Notes: a model not told the origin generated them from the letters alone. Counted from the stretch's first letter, positions 36,021 through 47,774 are shown. The stretch: DNA of 64,000 bases from Rhipidocladum racemiflorum (GCA_036346355.1 CM070591.1:32954392-33018391), one strand, 5' to 3'. Translations and numbers: made by a program.

Positions 36021-38201
36021 TGTGACACCACGGAGTGTCGTAACCTTATTTAACATGCATGATAAGGTCAAAAACAGTATGAGATGTGGAAATAAGGTTA
36101 AAACCATAGGATTTGGAGGTTTAAAACGTTTCCGGGCTGTTTCTGGGGTTTTGGGCCTTTCCGGGGGATTTTGGGCCTTAAAGAGGGGGTTTTGGGCTTT
36201 GGTGGGATGGATTAAGAGTCCTTCTAAGACTAGGAATCCTTGTTGGGGGCTGGTAGGTGGGCTCCCCTGCCCTTATGTGCGCCCCACCTCCCCTCTATGC
36301 GCCCCACTCCTCCCCCTAGCCTCCTAGCCGCACCCCTCCCCCCATTGGCCGTGCGCCCCTTGCCCTCTCCACCTCCCCACCTCCCCACCACCTCTCCTCC
36401 ACCCCCTTGCTGCCCTAGGGTGGCCTCCCCACCCCTGCATCCTCGTGGATCCATCCGAGGAGCGAGGAGCGAGGAGCGTGGAGCGAGGAGCGAGGAGACC
36501 TATTGGAGTTTTCGTGCGTCGGGCAAAGGAATGATCATGGGGATCCTTGGGGTTGATCTAGGTACTGTTCTTAGGGTGTTTATCAAGTTTTTAGATCATT
36601 TGGTGGTGCTGGATTTGAGTAATTTGGATTAGATCTAGATGTTGCCACGTTTCTGTTTTGGGATAGCATGAGCAGTCGACCTAGGGTTTGCGTTTTCGTC
36701 AATTTATAATCCGAATCTTGTCGTACGGATGTTGAAGAAGTTGTAGATAATTTCAATACCTTTCAGTGGGTATAAAGAAAGTTAAATTCCGCCCAGCCGT
36801 TTGAAAGTTATGGCTGTTTTACCGAGCGTGTTAAAATCTGTGACGTAATTGGAACAGATCACGGTAATCTGTAGATTAAACAACTTTAGAGTCCGAATCA
36901 GTCTTTCCTTATACCTAGAGAAAGTTGAGAAATTCCTAAGCTACACGAGGATGTACTCGTTTAATTGATTCGGAGTCCCAGAACTCAAGTTATGCCTTTT
37001 GCAAGGCTGCTGTCCCGACGGGACAGAACCTCTGTTTTTAGATTTTGCGAGTAGTTGGCAATGTCGGGGTAGATGATGGTTTGCGTACTGTTTTGTGGAC
37101 ATGATTGTGAGTGTGTGATGCCTATGTGCAGGTGGTGCGACCCCGGGAGTGACTTCTACTTCCTGCCAATCCGTTGCCCGTGGTTGAGGCAAGTGTGTTG
37201 TAATGGGTAGCGACTTGTAGGTTGCTTGTTGAGAATAGATGAGATTGATTACATGATATATGATCACTTGCCATGCTTTAATGATTGCCAATGATATGAT
37301 GATCATGTTTAGTATGTTATGATGCCATGTGTTAATATGTGAGTTAAATATGATGTTGGCAAAATTGCATACATGACATGTTACATGGCCCGGGCGGTGA
37401 GAAAGTCATAACTAATCCGGGAAGGTCGGTGAGAAAGATATGACTAATCCAGAGAGCCACTGAGTAAGTCCTACATCGTGATTCCATCCACGTGGTGTTT
37501 GGAAGCGAGGAGTAGGCACCCTCCATCTTCGGGATGGAAGGGGGGAGAGGGTGCACACCGACGGGTGTGTACTCAACCATACCGGTATGAGTTTCCAAGG
37601 AGACATGAGCATTGCATTACATTGCATACATAATGATGATGATATTGTTAAGTGTTCATGAATGAGATGATATACATGTTGGGAGATGTTATTGCCATGA
37701 TATTGTTCTTGTTGTCCATTGCAATATGCTTGCTGAGTTTCGAACTCACGCTTGTGTTTTCTTGTTGTTTTAGGTACCATGAGATCGGCATGAGGGGAAG
37801 GGAAATAGTCACACGCCCACACGTAGCTTCACCATATTGATTCCACAAGTCATTATATTAGTTTGATAATAAATTGCGTGTGATGCTCATTGATTTAAGG
37901 CTTAGCTTTGCTTTATGAGAGTTTTATTGTTCGTTTGACACTTGGAGACATTAAGTGCTTGATGATAGTCTTATATTGTCGTTAAGACTCTAATTATTGT
38001 TGTTTTAGATGTCTCTCATATTGCCTTATTGCTATACTATTGTTGCTCCTTTAATTCAAGTTAAAACAAAGGAGATGCTGCCGAAATCTCGGTTTTTTAG
38101 CATATGTACCTTTGCTGGAATTTATGGTAAATTGTGGTATTTAGATGTTGTTTAGCTTATGTTTGGTAGCATTCAGGCATATTAAATGCCGGAGTGTTAC
38201 A
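36021..38201 (+). repeat. Element B 5' LTR
   Basis: 2181 bp, TGTGACACCACGGAGTG to GGAGTGTTACA. Contains GC-rich purine/pyrimidine tracts around 36240-36480 and the conserved inverted block GCACCCTCCATC...GATGGAAGGGGGG near 37518-37556. Confidence 0.94.
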
Positions 38202-38203
38202 GT

Positions 38204-38215
38204 TGGTATCAGAGC
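38204..38215 (+). other. Primer-binding site of element B
   Basis: TGGTATCAGAGC, 2 nt after the LTR. The following 200 bp (to about 38402) match the leader of B2 (45852 down to about 45650). Confidence 0.93.
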
Positions 38216-38541
38216 GGGCTGTAGGTCCTTGGAATATGTATTTTTATTGTCATACCTTAAGTTGCAACTAAAATATGATGTGGAATAACTTAGAAACATG
38301 GCTTAGGTCTTAACTAAAATTTTGTTATAGGATAGCAACATTAAAACTTGCTAAAGTGGTATAACTAATCTAAAATTTGACACACTTGGTTGCACAGTAG
38401 GATGGGGTTTTGGTTCATCATTGCATCGCGCTTAATTATTTGATGAAGATTATGCCTATGATGATGGTTGATCGTTGTTCTTGATTATTTGATGTTGTGC
38501 TTTTATTTATGTGGTTGGATGGTTGTCTGTCTAAAGCAGCC

Positions 38542-39988
38542 ATGCCGAGGGGTAGACACCGTGGACGCCGTGGCCGTGGAGGCCAGGGGCGAGGCTCCCA
38601 GGGAGTTGCGGAGTCTGTTGCTAAGGGTAGCGTTTCGCTCAACGCTCATGGGCCAGCTCAGGAGGAGCTTCCAGCGGCACAGTCAGGGGCGGAGGTACCC
38701 GTCGCCAATGAGGATTTAGTTCAGGCTCTGCAGAGGGAGATCCAGGAGCTGCGCCAGCAGTTGCGGGCAGCCCCTGCTGTTGTGCCTCCCCCTGCAGTGG
38801 CTCCAGTTGTTGCCCCCGCTGTGCCAGAGCCGAGGATGAGTCTCCAGGAGTGGATGTCCCTTCGTCTTGACACTTTTGATGGAGCGGGCACGCCGATCCA
38901 GTCCGCAGATTGGCTGCGATACATGGAGAGGCAGTTTGAGGTCCTAGAGTTGACCTCAGTCCAGAGGGCTCGCTTTGTGGCCTTTCAACTGAAAGGCCAA
39001 GCTGATATCTGGTGGGAGGGGGTTCTGGCTGCTAGAGCCCCCGATCTTGGTCCAGTCACCTGAGAGGACTTTGTGGCTCGCTTCCGAGCCAAGTTCTACC
39101 CAGAGTCTTTCCTTGAGCGGATGGAGCATACTCTGACGACTCTTTCCCAGGGAAAGAGGTCGGTGGAAGAGTATGAGGTGGAGTTCAACAGCGTGGTGCG
39201 CCGTCTTGGTGTGGCGGTAAACGGCCAGGGAGAAGGCAAGGAGGTTCCGTAGGGGCCTCAACCAGGAGTTCAGAGTTGTCATGGGGGCGACTGTCCCTCG
39301 TGACTTCTGCTCTGTGGTGGAGCAGGCGAAGGGTATGGAGCTCGAGTTGGAGCTTTCCCGGGATAAGCAAAACCCGGGCAGTTCAGGAGTTCCTGCGACC
39401 CCAGGCGGGGGCCAGAAGAGGACCTTTGGTGGAGGAGGTGGGTCTTCTCAGCGACCCACCTTCAAGAAGTTCAAGGGAGGACAGGGCTCCTCCTTAGGGG
39501 CTAAGATGGGGCCGCCCCAGTCGTCTTCCTCGCGAGCGGCTGTTCGTCCTGTGCCTGGGCAGGGCATGAAGTGCTTCAAGTGCGGTGGTGAGCACCGTGC
39601 TTCAGAGTGTGGTTGGACCGGGAGTTGCAACCACTGTGGCAAGCCCGGCCACATGGGACGAGTCTGCCGCATGAATCCTGGTAGCATCATCAAGTGGGAG
39701 ACGGTGCCTTCTCCTCCCACTCCAGCAGCGTCTTCCAGAGGATCGGTGCACATGATGGCTACTCCTGTTTCTCAGCCGCCCTTTGCGTGGGCGCCAACAG
39801 CGGCTTACTGGTGCCCGCAACCGTCTGCTCCTCCTCAGTTGCCTCCTCCGCCCCCAGCTCTGTTGGGGCATCACCGAGTCGTGGCTCCCTCTTGTCTCGG
39901 CGCCATCAGGAGTGTACGCTTTGCCGACCGCCGAGTCAGCCGGGCATCCAGAGGTGGTTTCAGGTACTCTGCTCGTGGATTCCGTTGA
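38542..39988 (+). pseudogene. gag: gag of element B, broken
   Basis: Starts MPRGRHRGRRGRGG at 38542: a basic N-terminus, then a helix (QALQREIQELRQQL), a Pro/Ala linker, and the capsid domain (FDGAGTPIQSADWLRYMERQFEVL, GQADIWWEG). TGA at 39061-39063 replaces a Trp codon of the usual TWEDF motif. A frameshift around 39230 moves the frame to GLNQEFRVVMGATVPRDF. Two zinc knuckles follow, a short CX2CX3HX4C (from 39572) and CNHCGKPGHMGRVC (39625-39667). The C-terminus is Pro/Ala-rich. The frame ends at 39988, beyond the point near 39900 where protease takes over in another frame. GC-rich codon use contrasts with the AT-rich surroundings. Confidence 0.82.
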
Positions 39989-41957
39989 TGCCTTTGTTCT
40001 GTTTGATTCCGGAGCATCCTATTCCTTTGTGTCGTCGGAGTTTGCTAGTAGAGCTAAGTTGGGAGTTCAGCGGATTTCTGAGTTCGTGTTAGTCAGTTCT
40101 CCTGGGGGTTTGATTGCTAGCTCTTTGGTTTGCCCGGGTTGCACCATTGCCATTGATGATGAGGTTTTGTTTGCCAATCTTATGGTGATTCAGTTGGCTC
40201 CCTTTGATGTCATTTTGGGCATGGACTGGCTGCATCAGTACCGTGCCAAGATCTGTTGTTTCTGGAAGACGGTTGCCTTGCACGCCCCGTCCGGGGTAGA
40301 GTTGACCTTTCAGGGTGGTATACCCTCCAGTTCCGTCTTTGCTTTGGCTAGTCTGTTTTCTGGTTGCCGTTTGAGGCAGTTGGGTTTCCTCATGGCTATG
40401 TCAGAAAAGCCATCTTCTTCAGTTTCCATTGAGGAGATTCCTATAGTGAGGGAGTTTGTTGATGTGTTCCCTGACGAGTTGTCTGGTTTACCTCCTGTGA
40501 GGAATGTGGAGTTTCGCATTGATCTTGTTCCGGGCACTCGACCTATTTCTATCTCTCCATACCGCTTGGCTCGTCCTTTCCAAGATGAGTTGAAGAAGCA
40601 GTTGGAGGATCTGTTGGCCAAGGGCTTTATTCGGCATAGCGTTTCGCCATGGGGAGCACCCGTCCTCTTCGTTTCGAAGAAGGATGGAAGTTGGCGTATG
40701 TGCATTGATTATCGTGCTCTTAATCAAGTGACAGTCAAGAACAAGTATCCTTTGCCTCGCATTGAGGATCTGTTTGACCAACTGAAGGGAGCAAAGGTGT
40801 TCTCCAAGATTGATCTCCGGTCGGGGTACAATCAGATCCGTGTGAGGGAGCAGGACATTGAGAAGACTTCTTTCTCCACTAGGTATGGGCATTATGAATT
40901 TAAAGGTATGTCTTTTGGACTAACTAATGCTCCTGCTGTCTTTATGGAGGCGATGAACAGTATGCTACACCAGTACCTTGATGAGTTTGTGGTAGTGTTC
41001 ATCGACGACATTCTGGTTTACTCTAAATCAGAAGAGGAGCATGAGCGACATTTAAGGCTTGTGCTGAGAACCTTGAGGGAGAATCAGTTCTTTGCTAAGC
41101 TGAAAAAGTGCGAGTTCTGGATTTCAGAAGTGGGTTTTCTTGGCCACGTCATCAATCCAGAGGGCATATCTATAGATCCTAGCAAAGTCTCAGCAGTTTT
41201 GGATTGGAAGAGGCCTTCCAATGTCAAAGAGGTGCGTAGTTTCCTTGGGTTGGCTGGCTACTATCGGCGTTTTGTGCAGGATTTCTCTATCATTGCCAAG
41301 CCACTTTCGCAGCTGACTCAGAAGGGGATGAAATTCCAGTGGACTGCAGAATGTGAGCACAGTTTCTGCACTTTGAAGGAGAAGTTAGTGACTGCTCCTG
41401 TTCTTACCCTTCCCGAGCCGGGGAAGCGCTTCACTGTTTATTCTGATGCTTCTCGTTTGGGACTTGGTTGTGTGCTCATGCAAGATGGCAAGGTGATTGC
41501 TTATGCATCGAGACAGCTGAAAAAGCATGAGCAGAACTATCCCACACATGATCTTGAGCTAGCCGCCGTGGTGTTTGCATTGAAGATATGGAGGCATTAC
41601 CTGTACGGTGAGTCTTGTGATATTTTCACTGATCACAAGAGCCTCAAGTACATCTTTACTCAGAAAGATTTGAACTTGAGGCAGAGGAGGTGGCTAGAGT
41701 TGATAAAGGACTATGACCTCACCATCCAGTATCATCCGGGGAAGGCAAATGTGGTGGCCGACGCTCTCAGTCGCAAGACAGTGCCCCCTGTTGTTGATTG
41801 TCTTGTTGCTGATTTTGAGCGTTTGGGGGTCTCCTACTGCTTTGCGGGGACCGTGCAAGCTGAAACTCAATTGATTCTTGAGTCAGCGATTCCCAAACGT
41901 GTGCGGGAGGCACAAAGACATGATCGTTTGCTCCGGCCAGGTGAGGAAGCGCCTTGA
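39783..41957 (+). CDS. pol: pol of element B: protease, RT, RNase H
   Basis: 724-aa open frame. The first 40 residues or so are probably out-of-frame gag; genuine protease starts near YALPTAESAGHPEVVSGTLL. Motifs: LFDSGASYSFV (Asp codon 40005-40007), DVILGMDWLHQY; RT with GAPVLFVSKKDGSWRMCIDYRALN, SFGLTNAPAVF and FIDDILVYSK (Asp-Asp 41004-41009); the connection with GLAGYYRRFV; RNase H with YSDASRLGLGCVL, THDLELAAVVFALK, FTDHKSLKYIF and ADALSRK. RT and RNase H catalytic residues look intact. The frame is lost near 41935 (LLRPGEEAP) where one extra C appears in the run CGGCCAGG. The integrase then continues in other frames. Confidence 0.85.
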   Translation: MRGRQQRLTGARNRLLLLSCLLRPQLCWGITESWLPLVSAPSGVYALPTAESAGHPEVVSGTLLVDSVDAFVLFDSGASYSFVSSEFASRAKLGVQRISEFVLVSSPGGLIASSLVCPGCTIAIDDEVLFANLMVIQLAPFDVILGMDWLHQYRAKICCFWKTVALHAPSGVELTFQGGIPSSSVFALASLFSGCRLRQLGFLMAMSEKPSSSVSIEEIPIVREFVDVFPDELSGLPPVRNVEFRIDLVPGTRPISISPYRLARPFQDELKKQLEDLLAKGFIRHSVSPWGAPVLFVSKKDGSWRMCIDYRALNQVTVKNKYPLPRIEDLFDQLKGAKVFSKIDLRSGYNQIRVREQDIEKTSFSTRYGHYEFKGMSFGLTNAPAVFMEAMNSMLHQYLDEFVVVFIDDILVYSKSEEEHERHLRLVLRTLRENQFFAKLKKCEFWISEVGFLGHVINPEGISIDPSKVSAVLDWKRPSNVKEVRSFLGLAGYYRRFVQDFSIIAKPLSQLTQKGMKFQWTAECEHSFCTLKEKLVTAPVLTLPEPGKRFTVYSDASRLGLGCVLMQDGKVIAYASRQLKKHEQNYPTHDLELAAVVFALKIWRHYLYGESCDIFTDHKSLKYIFTQKDLNLRQRRWLELIKDYDLTIQYHPGKANVVADALSRKTVPPVVDCLVADFERLGVSYCFAGTVQAETQLILESAIPKRVREAQRHDRLLRPGEEAP

Positions 41958-43144
41958 GGATGGCAAGTCGGGAGACTTTACCGTTGATGATGCGGGAGTT
42001 TTGAGGTTTCGTGGTCGATGCATGCGTGCCTCGAAATCCCAAGTGAAAGAGGACATTCGAAAGAGGCTCATCGCACCCCTTACACGGTCCATCCTGGGAG
42101 ACCAAGATGTACTGAGGACTTGAAAAAGAATTTACGGTGGAAAAGGAAGAGGGTGGATATTGCCAAGTATGTGGCGTCTTGTGGGATCTGTCGAGAAGAT
42201 CAAGGTGAGCATAAACGTCCATTTGATGCATTGTAGCCATTGGAGATTCTGTGTGGCCATGGGATGACATCTCCATGGATTTCGTGGTTGGCCTACCTCG
42301 TACTCCACGAGGAAGGATCTTTGTTTGGGTTGTGGTGGACCGTCTCAGCAAGTCTGCGCATTTCATTCCTATCCGCACTACCAATTCTGCGAGCGACTTG
42401 GCTCCCATCTATGTGCGGGAGATTGTGAGACTGCATGGTGTACCCAAGACCATTATTTCTGATCGAGATGCGAAGTTCATCTCCAAGTTCTGGGAGAGTT
42501 TGCAGAGTGCTTTGGGTACGCAGCTTCGCCTTAGTACCGCTTTTCACCCTCAAACGGATGGGCAATTTGAGCGTACCATCCAGACTTTGGAGGACATGCT
42601 CAGGGCCTGTGTGATGGCTTGGAAAGGTAGCTGGGAAGATCATTTGCCTCTTGCAGAGTTTGCTTACAATAACAGCTATCATTCCAGCATCCGGGCTGCT
42701 CCTTATGAGGTACTGTATGGCCGGAAGTGCAGATCGCCACTTTGTTGGGATGCCGTCGGCGAGAGAGCAGTTCTTGGACCGGATTGGGTTCAACAGACTG
42801 TTGATCGCATGTCGGAGGTTCGGCAGAACCTTCTCGCAGCACAGAGCAGACAGAAAAGCTATGCTGATGTGAGGCGGCGAGACTTGGAGTTTGAGGTGGG
42901 TGATAGCGTACTCTTGCGAGTATCTCCCACCAAGGGTGTGGTGCGTTTTGGCACCAAAGGCAAGCTCAGTCCAAGATTTGTTGGGCCATTTCCTATCATC
43001 GCCCGAGTTGGTAGGCTGGCCTATCGTCTGGAGCTACCGGAATCCATGCAAGGTGTGCATAATGTGTTCCATGTCTCGATGTTGAGGAAATACTTGCATG
43101 ATCCGGAGTTGGTGGTTCCGTTGGAACCATTAGTGCTTGAGTAG
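41958..43144 (+). pseudogene. Integrase of element B, frameshifted N-terminal domain
   Basis: The zinc-binding part (about 41940-42236) is scattered over two frames (VRKRLEDGKSGDFTVDDAGVLRFRGR, then EAHRTPYTVHPGRPRC and YVASCGIC), with a TAG at 42234-42236. From 42251 the frame is open to 43144: MDFVVGLP, VVDRLSKSAHF, SDRDAKF and TDGQFERTIQTLEDMLRA, the three acidic residues of the catalytic core. Then come LPLAEFAYNNSYHSSIRAAPYEVLYGRKCRSP and the C-terminal GPFPIIARVGRLAYRLELP, VFHVSMLRKY typical of gypsy integrases. Confidence 0.85.
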
Positions 43145-43321
43145 GACCTCACCTTCGAGTCCCGTCCTGTGGAAGTGCAGGGACTTCGGAGCGAGTGATG
43201 AAGAACCGGACGCTCAAGTTCGTTAAAGTATTGTGGTCACATCAGACCGAGAGAGAAGCGACTTGGGAGCTGGAGTCTCGCATGCGCGAGAAGTATCCCG
43301 AGCTTTTCGCCTCAGGTATGT
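43145..43321 (+). pseudogene. Chromodomain remnant of element B
   Basis: After a TAG (43142-43144) the frames contain DLTFESRPVEVQG and, after a shift, FVKVLWSHQTEREATWELESRMREKYPELF. This is the C-terminal chromodomain signature of chromoviruses, thought to guide integration to marked heterochromatin. It is frameshifted, so this copy could not express it. Confidence 0.75.
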
Positions 43322-43396
43322 GATGTGAAAACCTAGCTATCTTCGGTTTTGCTGGGTTGCATGTGGTGCGTTTAGAGTCGAGGTCGAATCCTGTTG

Positions 43397-43409
43397 AAGG
43401 GGGGAAGAA
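43397..43409 (+). other. Polypurine tract of element B
   Basis: AAGGGGGGAAGAA directly before the 3' LTR. B2 has the same tract and shares TCGAGGTCGAATCCTGTTG upstream. Confidence 0.88.
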
Positions 43410-44930
43410 TGTGACACCACGGAGTGTCGTAACCTTATTTAACGTGCATGATAAGGTCAAAAACAGTATGAGATGTGGAAATAAGGTTAAAACCATAGGA
43501 TTTGGAGGTTTAAAACGTTTTCAGGAGACTACACAATACAACACCAGTTGAAGAGGAGACTACACCAGCTTTGGAGGAGGAGCTCCAAGAGGAACCGTCT
43601 ACTTAGGGAGCGAGCCCAGTCAGTTGCCTGTGGTATACTGGATGGCACCATGAAGTTATTTTATTTTCTGCTGCTATTATTTCTCTCTTAATAAGTTTCG
43701 CCCTGCGTGGTGTATATTTGTAACTTGACCATAAGGTCGAGCAACCAGTTTGACTATTTAATTAAAGTACTTTATTAGTATCGAGTTGTATGATTGTGAT
43801 ATTTACCGATGTTAAGACTGTGTGCACTAGCGCGTTCCTAGACTAGTGCTGAATACACAGAGGGTCTGGATTTGCAAATTCGGGTCCCGACACGCCAATC
43901 CGTTGCCCGTGGTTGAGGCAAGTGTGTTGTAATGGGTAGCGACTTGTAGGTTGCTTGTTGAGAATAGATGAGATTGACTACATGATATATGATCACTTGC
44001 CATGCTTTAATGATTGCCAATGATATGATGAGCATGTTTAGTATGTTATGATTCCATGTGTTAATATGTGAGTTAAATATGATGTTGGCATAATTGCATA
44101 CATGACATGTTACATGGCCCGGGCAGTGAGAAAGTCATAACTAATCCGGGAAGGTCGGTAAGAAAGATATGACTAATCCGGAGAGCCACTGAGTAAGTCC
44201 TACATCGTGATTCCATCCATGTGGTATTTGGAAGCGAGGAGTAGGCACCCTCCATCTTCGGGATGGAAGGGGGGAGAGGGTGCACACCGACGGGTGTGTA
44301 CTCAACCATACCGGTATGAGTTTCCAAGGAGACATGAGCATTGCATTACATTGCGTACATAATGATGATGATATTGTTAAGTGTTCATGAATGAGATGAT
44401 ATACATGATGGGAGATGTTATTGCCATGATATTGTTCTTGTTGTCCGTTGCAATATGCTTGCTAAGTTTCGAACTCACGCTTGTGTTTTCTTGTTGTTTT
44501 AGGTACCATGAGATCGGCATGCGGGGAAGGGAAATAGTCACACGCCCACACGTAGCTTCACCATATTGATTCCACAAGTCATTATATTAGTTTGATAATA
44601 AATTGCGTGTGATGCTCATTGATTTAAGGCTTAGCTTTGCTTTATGAGAGTTTTGTTGTTCGTTTGACACTTGGAGACATTAAGTGCTTGATGATAGTCT
44701 TATATTGTCGTTAAGACTCTAATTATTGCTGTTTTGGATGTCTCTCATATTGCCTTATTGCTATACTATTGTTGCTCCTTTAATTCAAGTTAAAACAAAG
44801 GAGATGCTGCCGAAATCTCGGTTTTTTAGCATATGTACCTTTGCTGGAATTTATGGTAAATTGTGGTATTTAGATGTTGTTTAGCTTATGTTTGGTAGCA
44901 TTCAGGCATATTAAATGCCGGGGTGTTACA
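43410..44930 (+). repeat. Element B 3' LTR with internal replacement
   Basis: Matches the 5' LTR from 36021 to about 36130, then holds 372 bp of A-type LTR (43521-43892), then resumes at the position equivalent to 37164. About 1 kb of LTR B is missing. Ends GGGGTGTTACA followed by TATAC. Confidence 0.92.
43521..43892 (+). repeat. Fragment of an A-type LTR inside the B 3' LTR
   Basis: Collinear with 55245-55606 and ends precisely at CCCGACA. Only the LTR 3' end remains. The sequence left of it and the flanking B LTR are deleted, so no TSD can be seen. Confidence 0.88.
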
Positions 44931-44935
44931 TATAC

Positions 44936-45852
44936 TTCCAAGAAGGAAGAAGGATGCACCAGGGAAAATCAAATGTTCATTAAATCTTTTCCGATAAAAG
45001 ATTCAAACTTAGCTCCACCAACTCAAGGCCTGCAAAAGGAGAAACTCCAATACTTTTTCTTAGATAGGGAGAACAACAACAACAACAAAAGTTTCCTCCT
45101 CAAGACAGTCCGTAATGACCAACAAAACCGGTATCAAAGCAAAAATAGCGACCAACAGATGCGCAACACAAAACCTTTCTTGTACGTCGTCAACCAAGGA
45201 AGACAAAACCACAAATCGCCTATGGAACAATCCGCGATAAATCAAATACCAAACACTTTTCTTTTGATTTCGATCGACTAAAACAAAGAAAACCAACCAA
45301 AACTGACCGTCAGAATGATAATGAACATCCACAGGAATCCACCACCAATCTCTTCTATTTGACTCCAGTCAACTACACGACCTATGACAGAAAAAGTGAG
45401 CACTCTTCTCCTACAGGGGTTAATATTTCTTCGTTGATGGCTTTAATCGACCATACCGTCAAACCACAACCTTACTATAAACAAAAAGGTGACCAAAACC
45501 CTTCGGCACCACAACCCCACTATATCACAAATAACAAGAACAATTCAATCATTTATCTCATAGACATAGCAACATGCATTATCAAATGAAGCATTCAACA
45601 TCAAGGCTTAAATACAACATTTAAGCGTAAAGAAACGATACCCATAGCCTTTCCTACTGTGCATCCATGTGTGTCAAATTTTAGATTAAATATACCACTT
45701 TTGCAAGTTTTATTGTTGCTATCCTATAACAAAATTTTATTTAAAACCTAAGCCAGGTTTCTAAGTTATTCCACATCACATTTTAGTTGTAACCTAAGGT
45801 ATGACACTAAAAATACACATTCCAAGGACCTACAGCCCGCTCTGATACCAAC
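44936..45852 (-). other. B2 internal region, second block, with leader and primer site
   Basis: On the minus strand this is the start of B2: primer site TGGTATCAGAGC (45839-45850), then about 200 bp closely matching the leader of element B. The similarity ends around the CACAGTAGGA motif (about 45650), and the rest is AT-rich DNA without coding motifs. Confidence 0.82.
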
Positions 45853-47769
45853 TGTAACACCCCGGCATCTACCATGCCTGAATGCTACCAAACATAGGCT
45901 AAACAACATCTAAATACCATAAACTAAGATAAATTACAGCAAAGGGGTAATTGCTAAAACCAAAAATTTCGGCAGCATCTCCTTTGTTTTTCCATGAATT
46001 GAAGCAACAACAATATGATCACAGGATATAGTATAAAGAATGACATCTAAATCATCAATAACAAGGGGTCTAGCAGTAGTATAAGCCTAGAATAAAGATT
46101 CCAACCATCTCATGATCCAAACGAAGTAAATGAGGAAACCAAGCACACAAATTAACCATTTCACCAAGTTGCATGGCACTACTCTTATTATCATGACCAA
46201 GATGAATAAATTGTCTATAAGTGTGGAGCTACGTGTAGATGTGTAGCTAATGCCCTTCCCCGTATGCCGGTTTCATGGTACCTAAAACAACAAGAAAGCA
46301 CAAGCGTAAGTTCAACACTCAGCAAGTATATTGCAATGGTACAAAAGAACAATTACATGGCTACAACAACTCACATCATGTCTATCATCTCATTCATGAT
46401 GACATATCATTATCATCATCATCATGTATGCAATGCGATGCGATGCACATGTCTCCTGGAAACTCATACCGGTATGGTTGAGTACACACCCATCGGTGTG
46501 CACCCTCTCCCCCCGCGGTGGATGGAATCACGATGTAGGACTTACTCATTGGCTCTCCAGAATAGTCATAACTTTCTCACCGACCTTCCGCGAACTAGTT
46601 ATGACTTTCTCACCGCCCGGGCCATGTATCATGCCATGTATGCAAACATGCCAACATCATAAATAACTTGTACATTAACACATGGCATCATAACATAATA
46701 AGTATATTCATCATTTCAATGGAAAACATTAAAGCATGGCATGTGAACATATCATATATTCAATTTCAATCTCAACCAATCTAGCAAACTACAACCCGCT
46801 ACCCATTCCAATACACTTGCCTCAACCACGGGCGACGGATTGGCGAGAAGTAGAGGGCACCCCCGGGGTCACACCACCTGCACATAGGCACCACACACTC
46901 AAAATCATGCCCACAAAACAATACGCAAACACTCTTCTACCCCGACTTCGCAAACTACTTGCACAATCCAAAAACAGAGGTTCTGTCCCGCCGGTATAGC
47001 AGACTTTCAACGAGCATAAATCGGGTTCTAAGACCCCGAATGGATTAAACGAGTACATCCACGCGTAGATTAGGAAATTTTCTAACTTTTTCTAAGTATA
47101 TGGAAATACTAATTCGGAATCTAAAGTGGTTTAGTCTACAGAATACCGTGATCTGTTCCAATCACGTCACAGTTTTTAATACGTTCGGTAAAACGAGCAT
47201 GCATAACTTTCAAACGGCTGGGCGGAATTGGACGTTCTTTATACCAACTGAAAGGTATTGAAGTTACCTACAACTTCTTCAACAGGAGGACGACCAAATT
47301 CTGACTCTAAATTGGCGAAAACCCAAACCCAACAGATCTTCTCCCGGTTCGCGCAATCTCCTCCCTCACGCCGATTCCGCCGGATCTCCTCGTCGCGGAG
47401 CCTCCCAACGGAGAGGACAGCAGGATCGAGAGGTGGGAATCTCCCCTAGGGCAGCAAGGGGGTGGAGAGGACATGGGAGAGGTGGAGGCGGCTAGGGTTG
47501 AGGGGGCGCATGTGGGCAGGGGGAGGACGCCCCCAAGGCAGGATAACCTGCCTCCCCCTCCCTCATGGGCCCAAAAATCCTCCCACCAAGGCCCATGACA
47601 CATCCTCCTTGGGCCCGAACTCCCCTGGAGGGGCCCAAACCCCCGAAAACAGTCCGGAAACGCGAATAAACCTCATACCGTATGGTTTCAACCTCCAATT
47701 CCACATTCCATAATGTTTTTGCCCTCAACATTCACATTTTATAAGGTTACGACACTCCATGGTGTCACA
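45853..47769 (-). repeat. B2 5' LTR with two deletions
   Basis: 1917 bp. Compared with 30399-32560 it lacks about 60 bp at 46513 (between CTCTCCCCCC and GCGGTGG) and about 180 bp near 47332 (between AACCCAAACCC and AACAGATCTTC). Followed by the duplicated TAGCC. Confidence 0.92.
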
Positions 47770-47774
47770 TAGCC

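Larger units (their letters stand above)
36021..44930 (+). mobile_element. Element B: autonomous-type Ty3/gypsy chromovirus, decayed
   Basis: TSD TATAC (36016-36020 and 44931-44935). 5' LTR 36021-38201, primer site, gag, protease, RT, RNase H, integrase, chromodomain remnant, purine tract, 3' LTR 43410-44930. The internal region is about 5.2 kb. Coding parts are broken by stops and frameshifts. The 3' LTR carries a 1-kb deletion replaced by an A LTR fragment; elsewhere the two LTRs differ by only a few bases per hundred by eye, so the insertion is young relative to element A. Confidence 0.93.
30399..47769 (-). mobile_element. B2: large non-autonomous element with B LTRs
   Basis: Minus-strand element with B LTRs at both ends (3' LTR 30399-32560, 5' LTR 45853-47769) and TSD TAGCC (30394-30398 and 47770-47774). 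A primer site follows the 5' LTR (45839-45850) and a purine tract precedes the 3' LTR. The internal DNA totals about 4.4 kb once element B (36021-44930) is taken out, and carries no gag or pol motif in any frame. This is the plan of a LARD: a long LTR element without coding capacity. Confidence 0.88.

Noticed and set aside
38436..38642. Minus-strand frame overlapping element B gag
   Set aside because: Shadow of GC-rich gag on the opposite strand.
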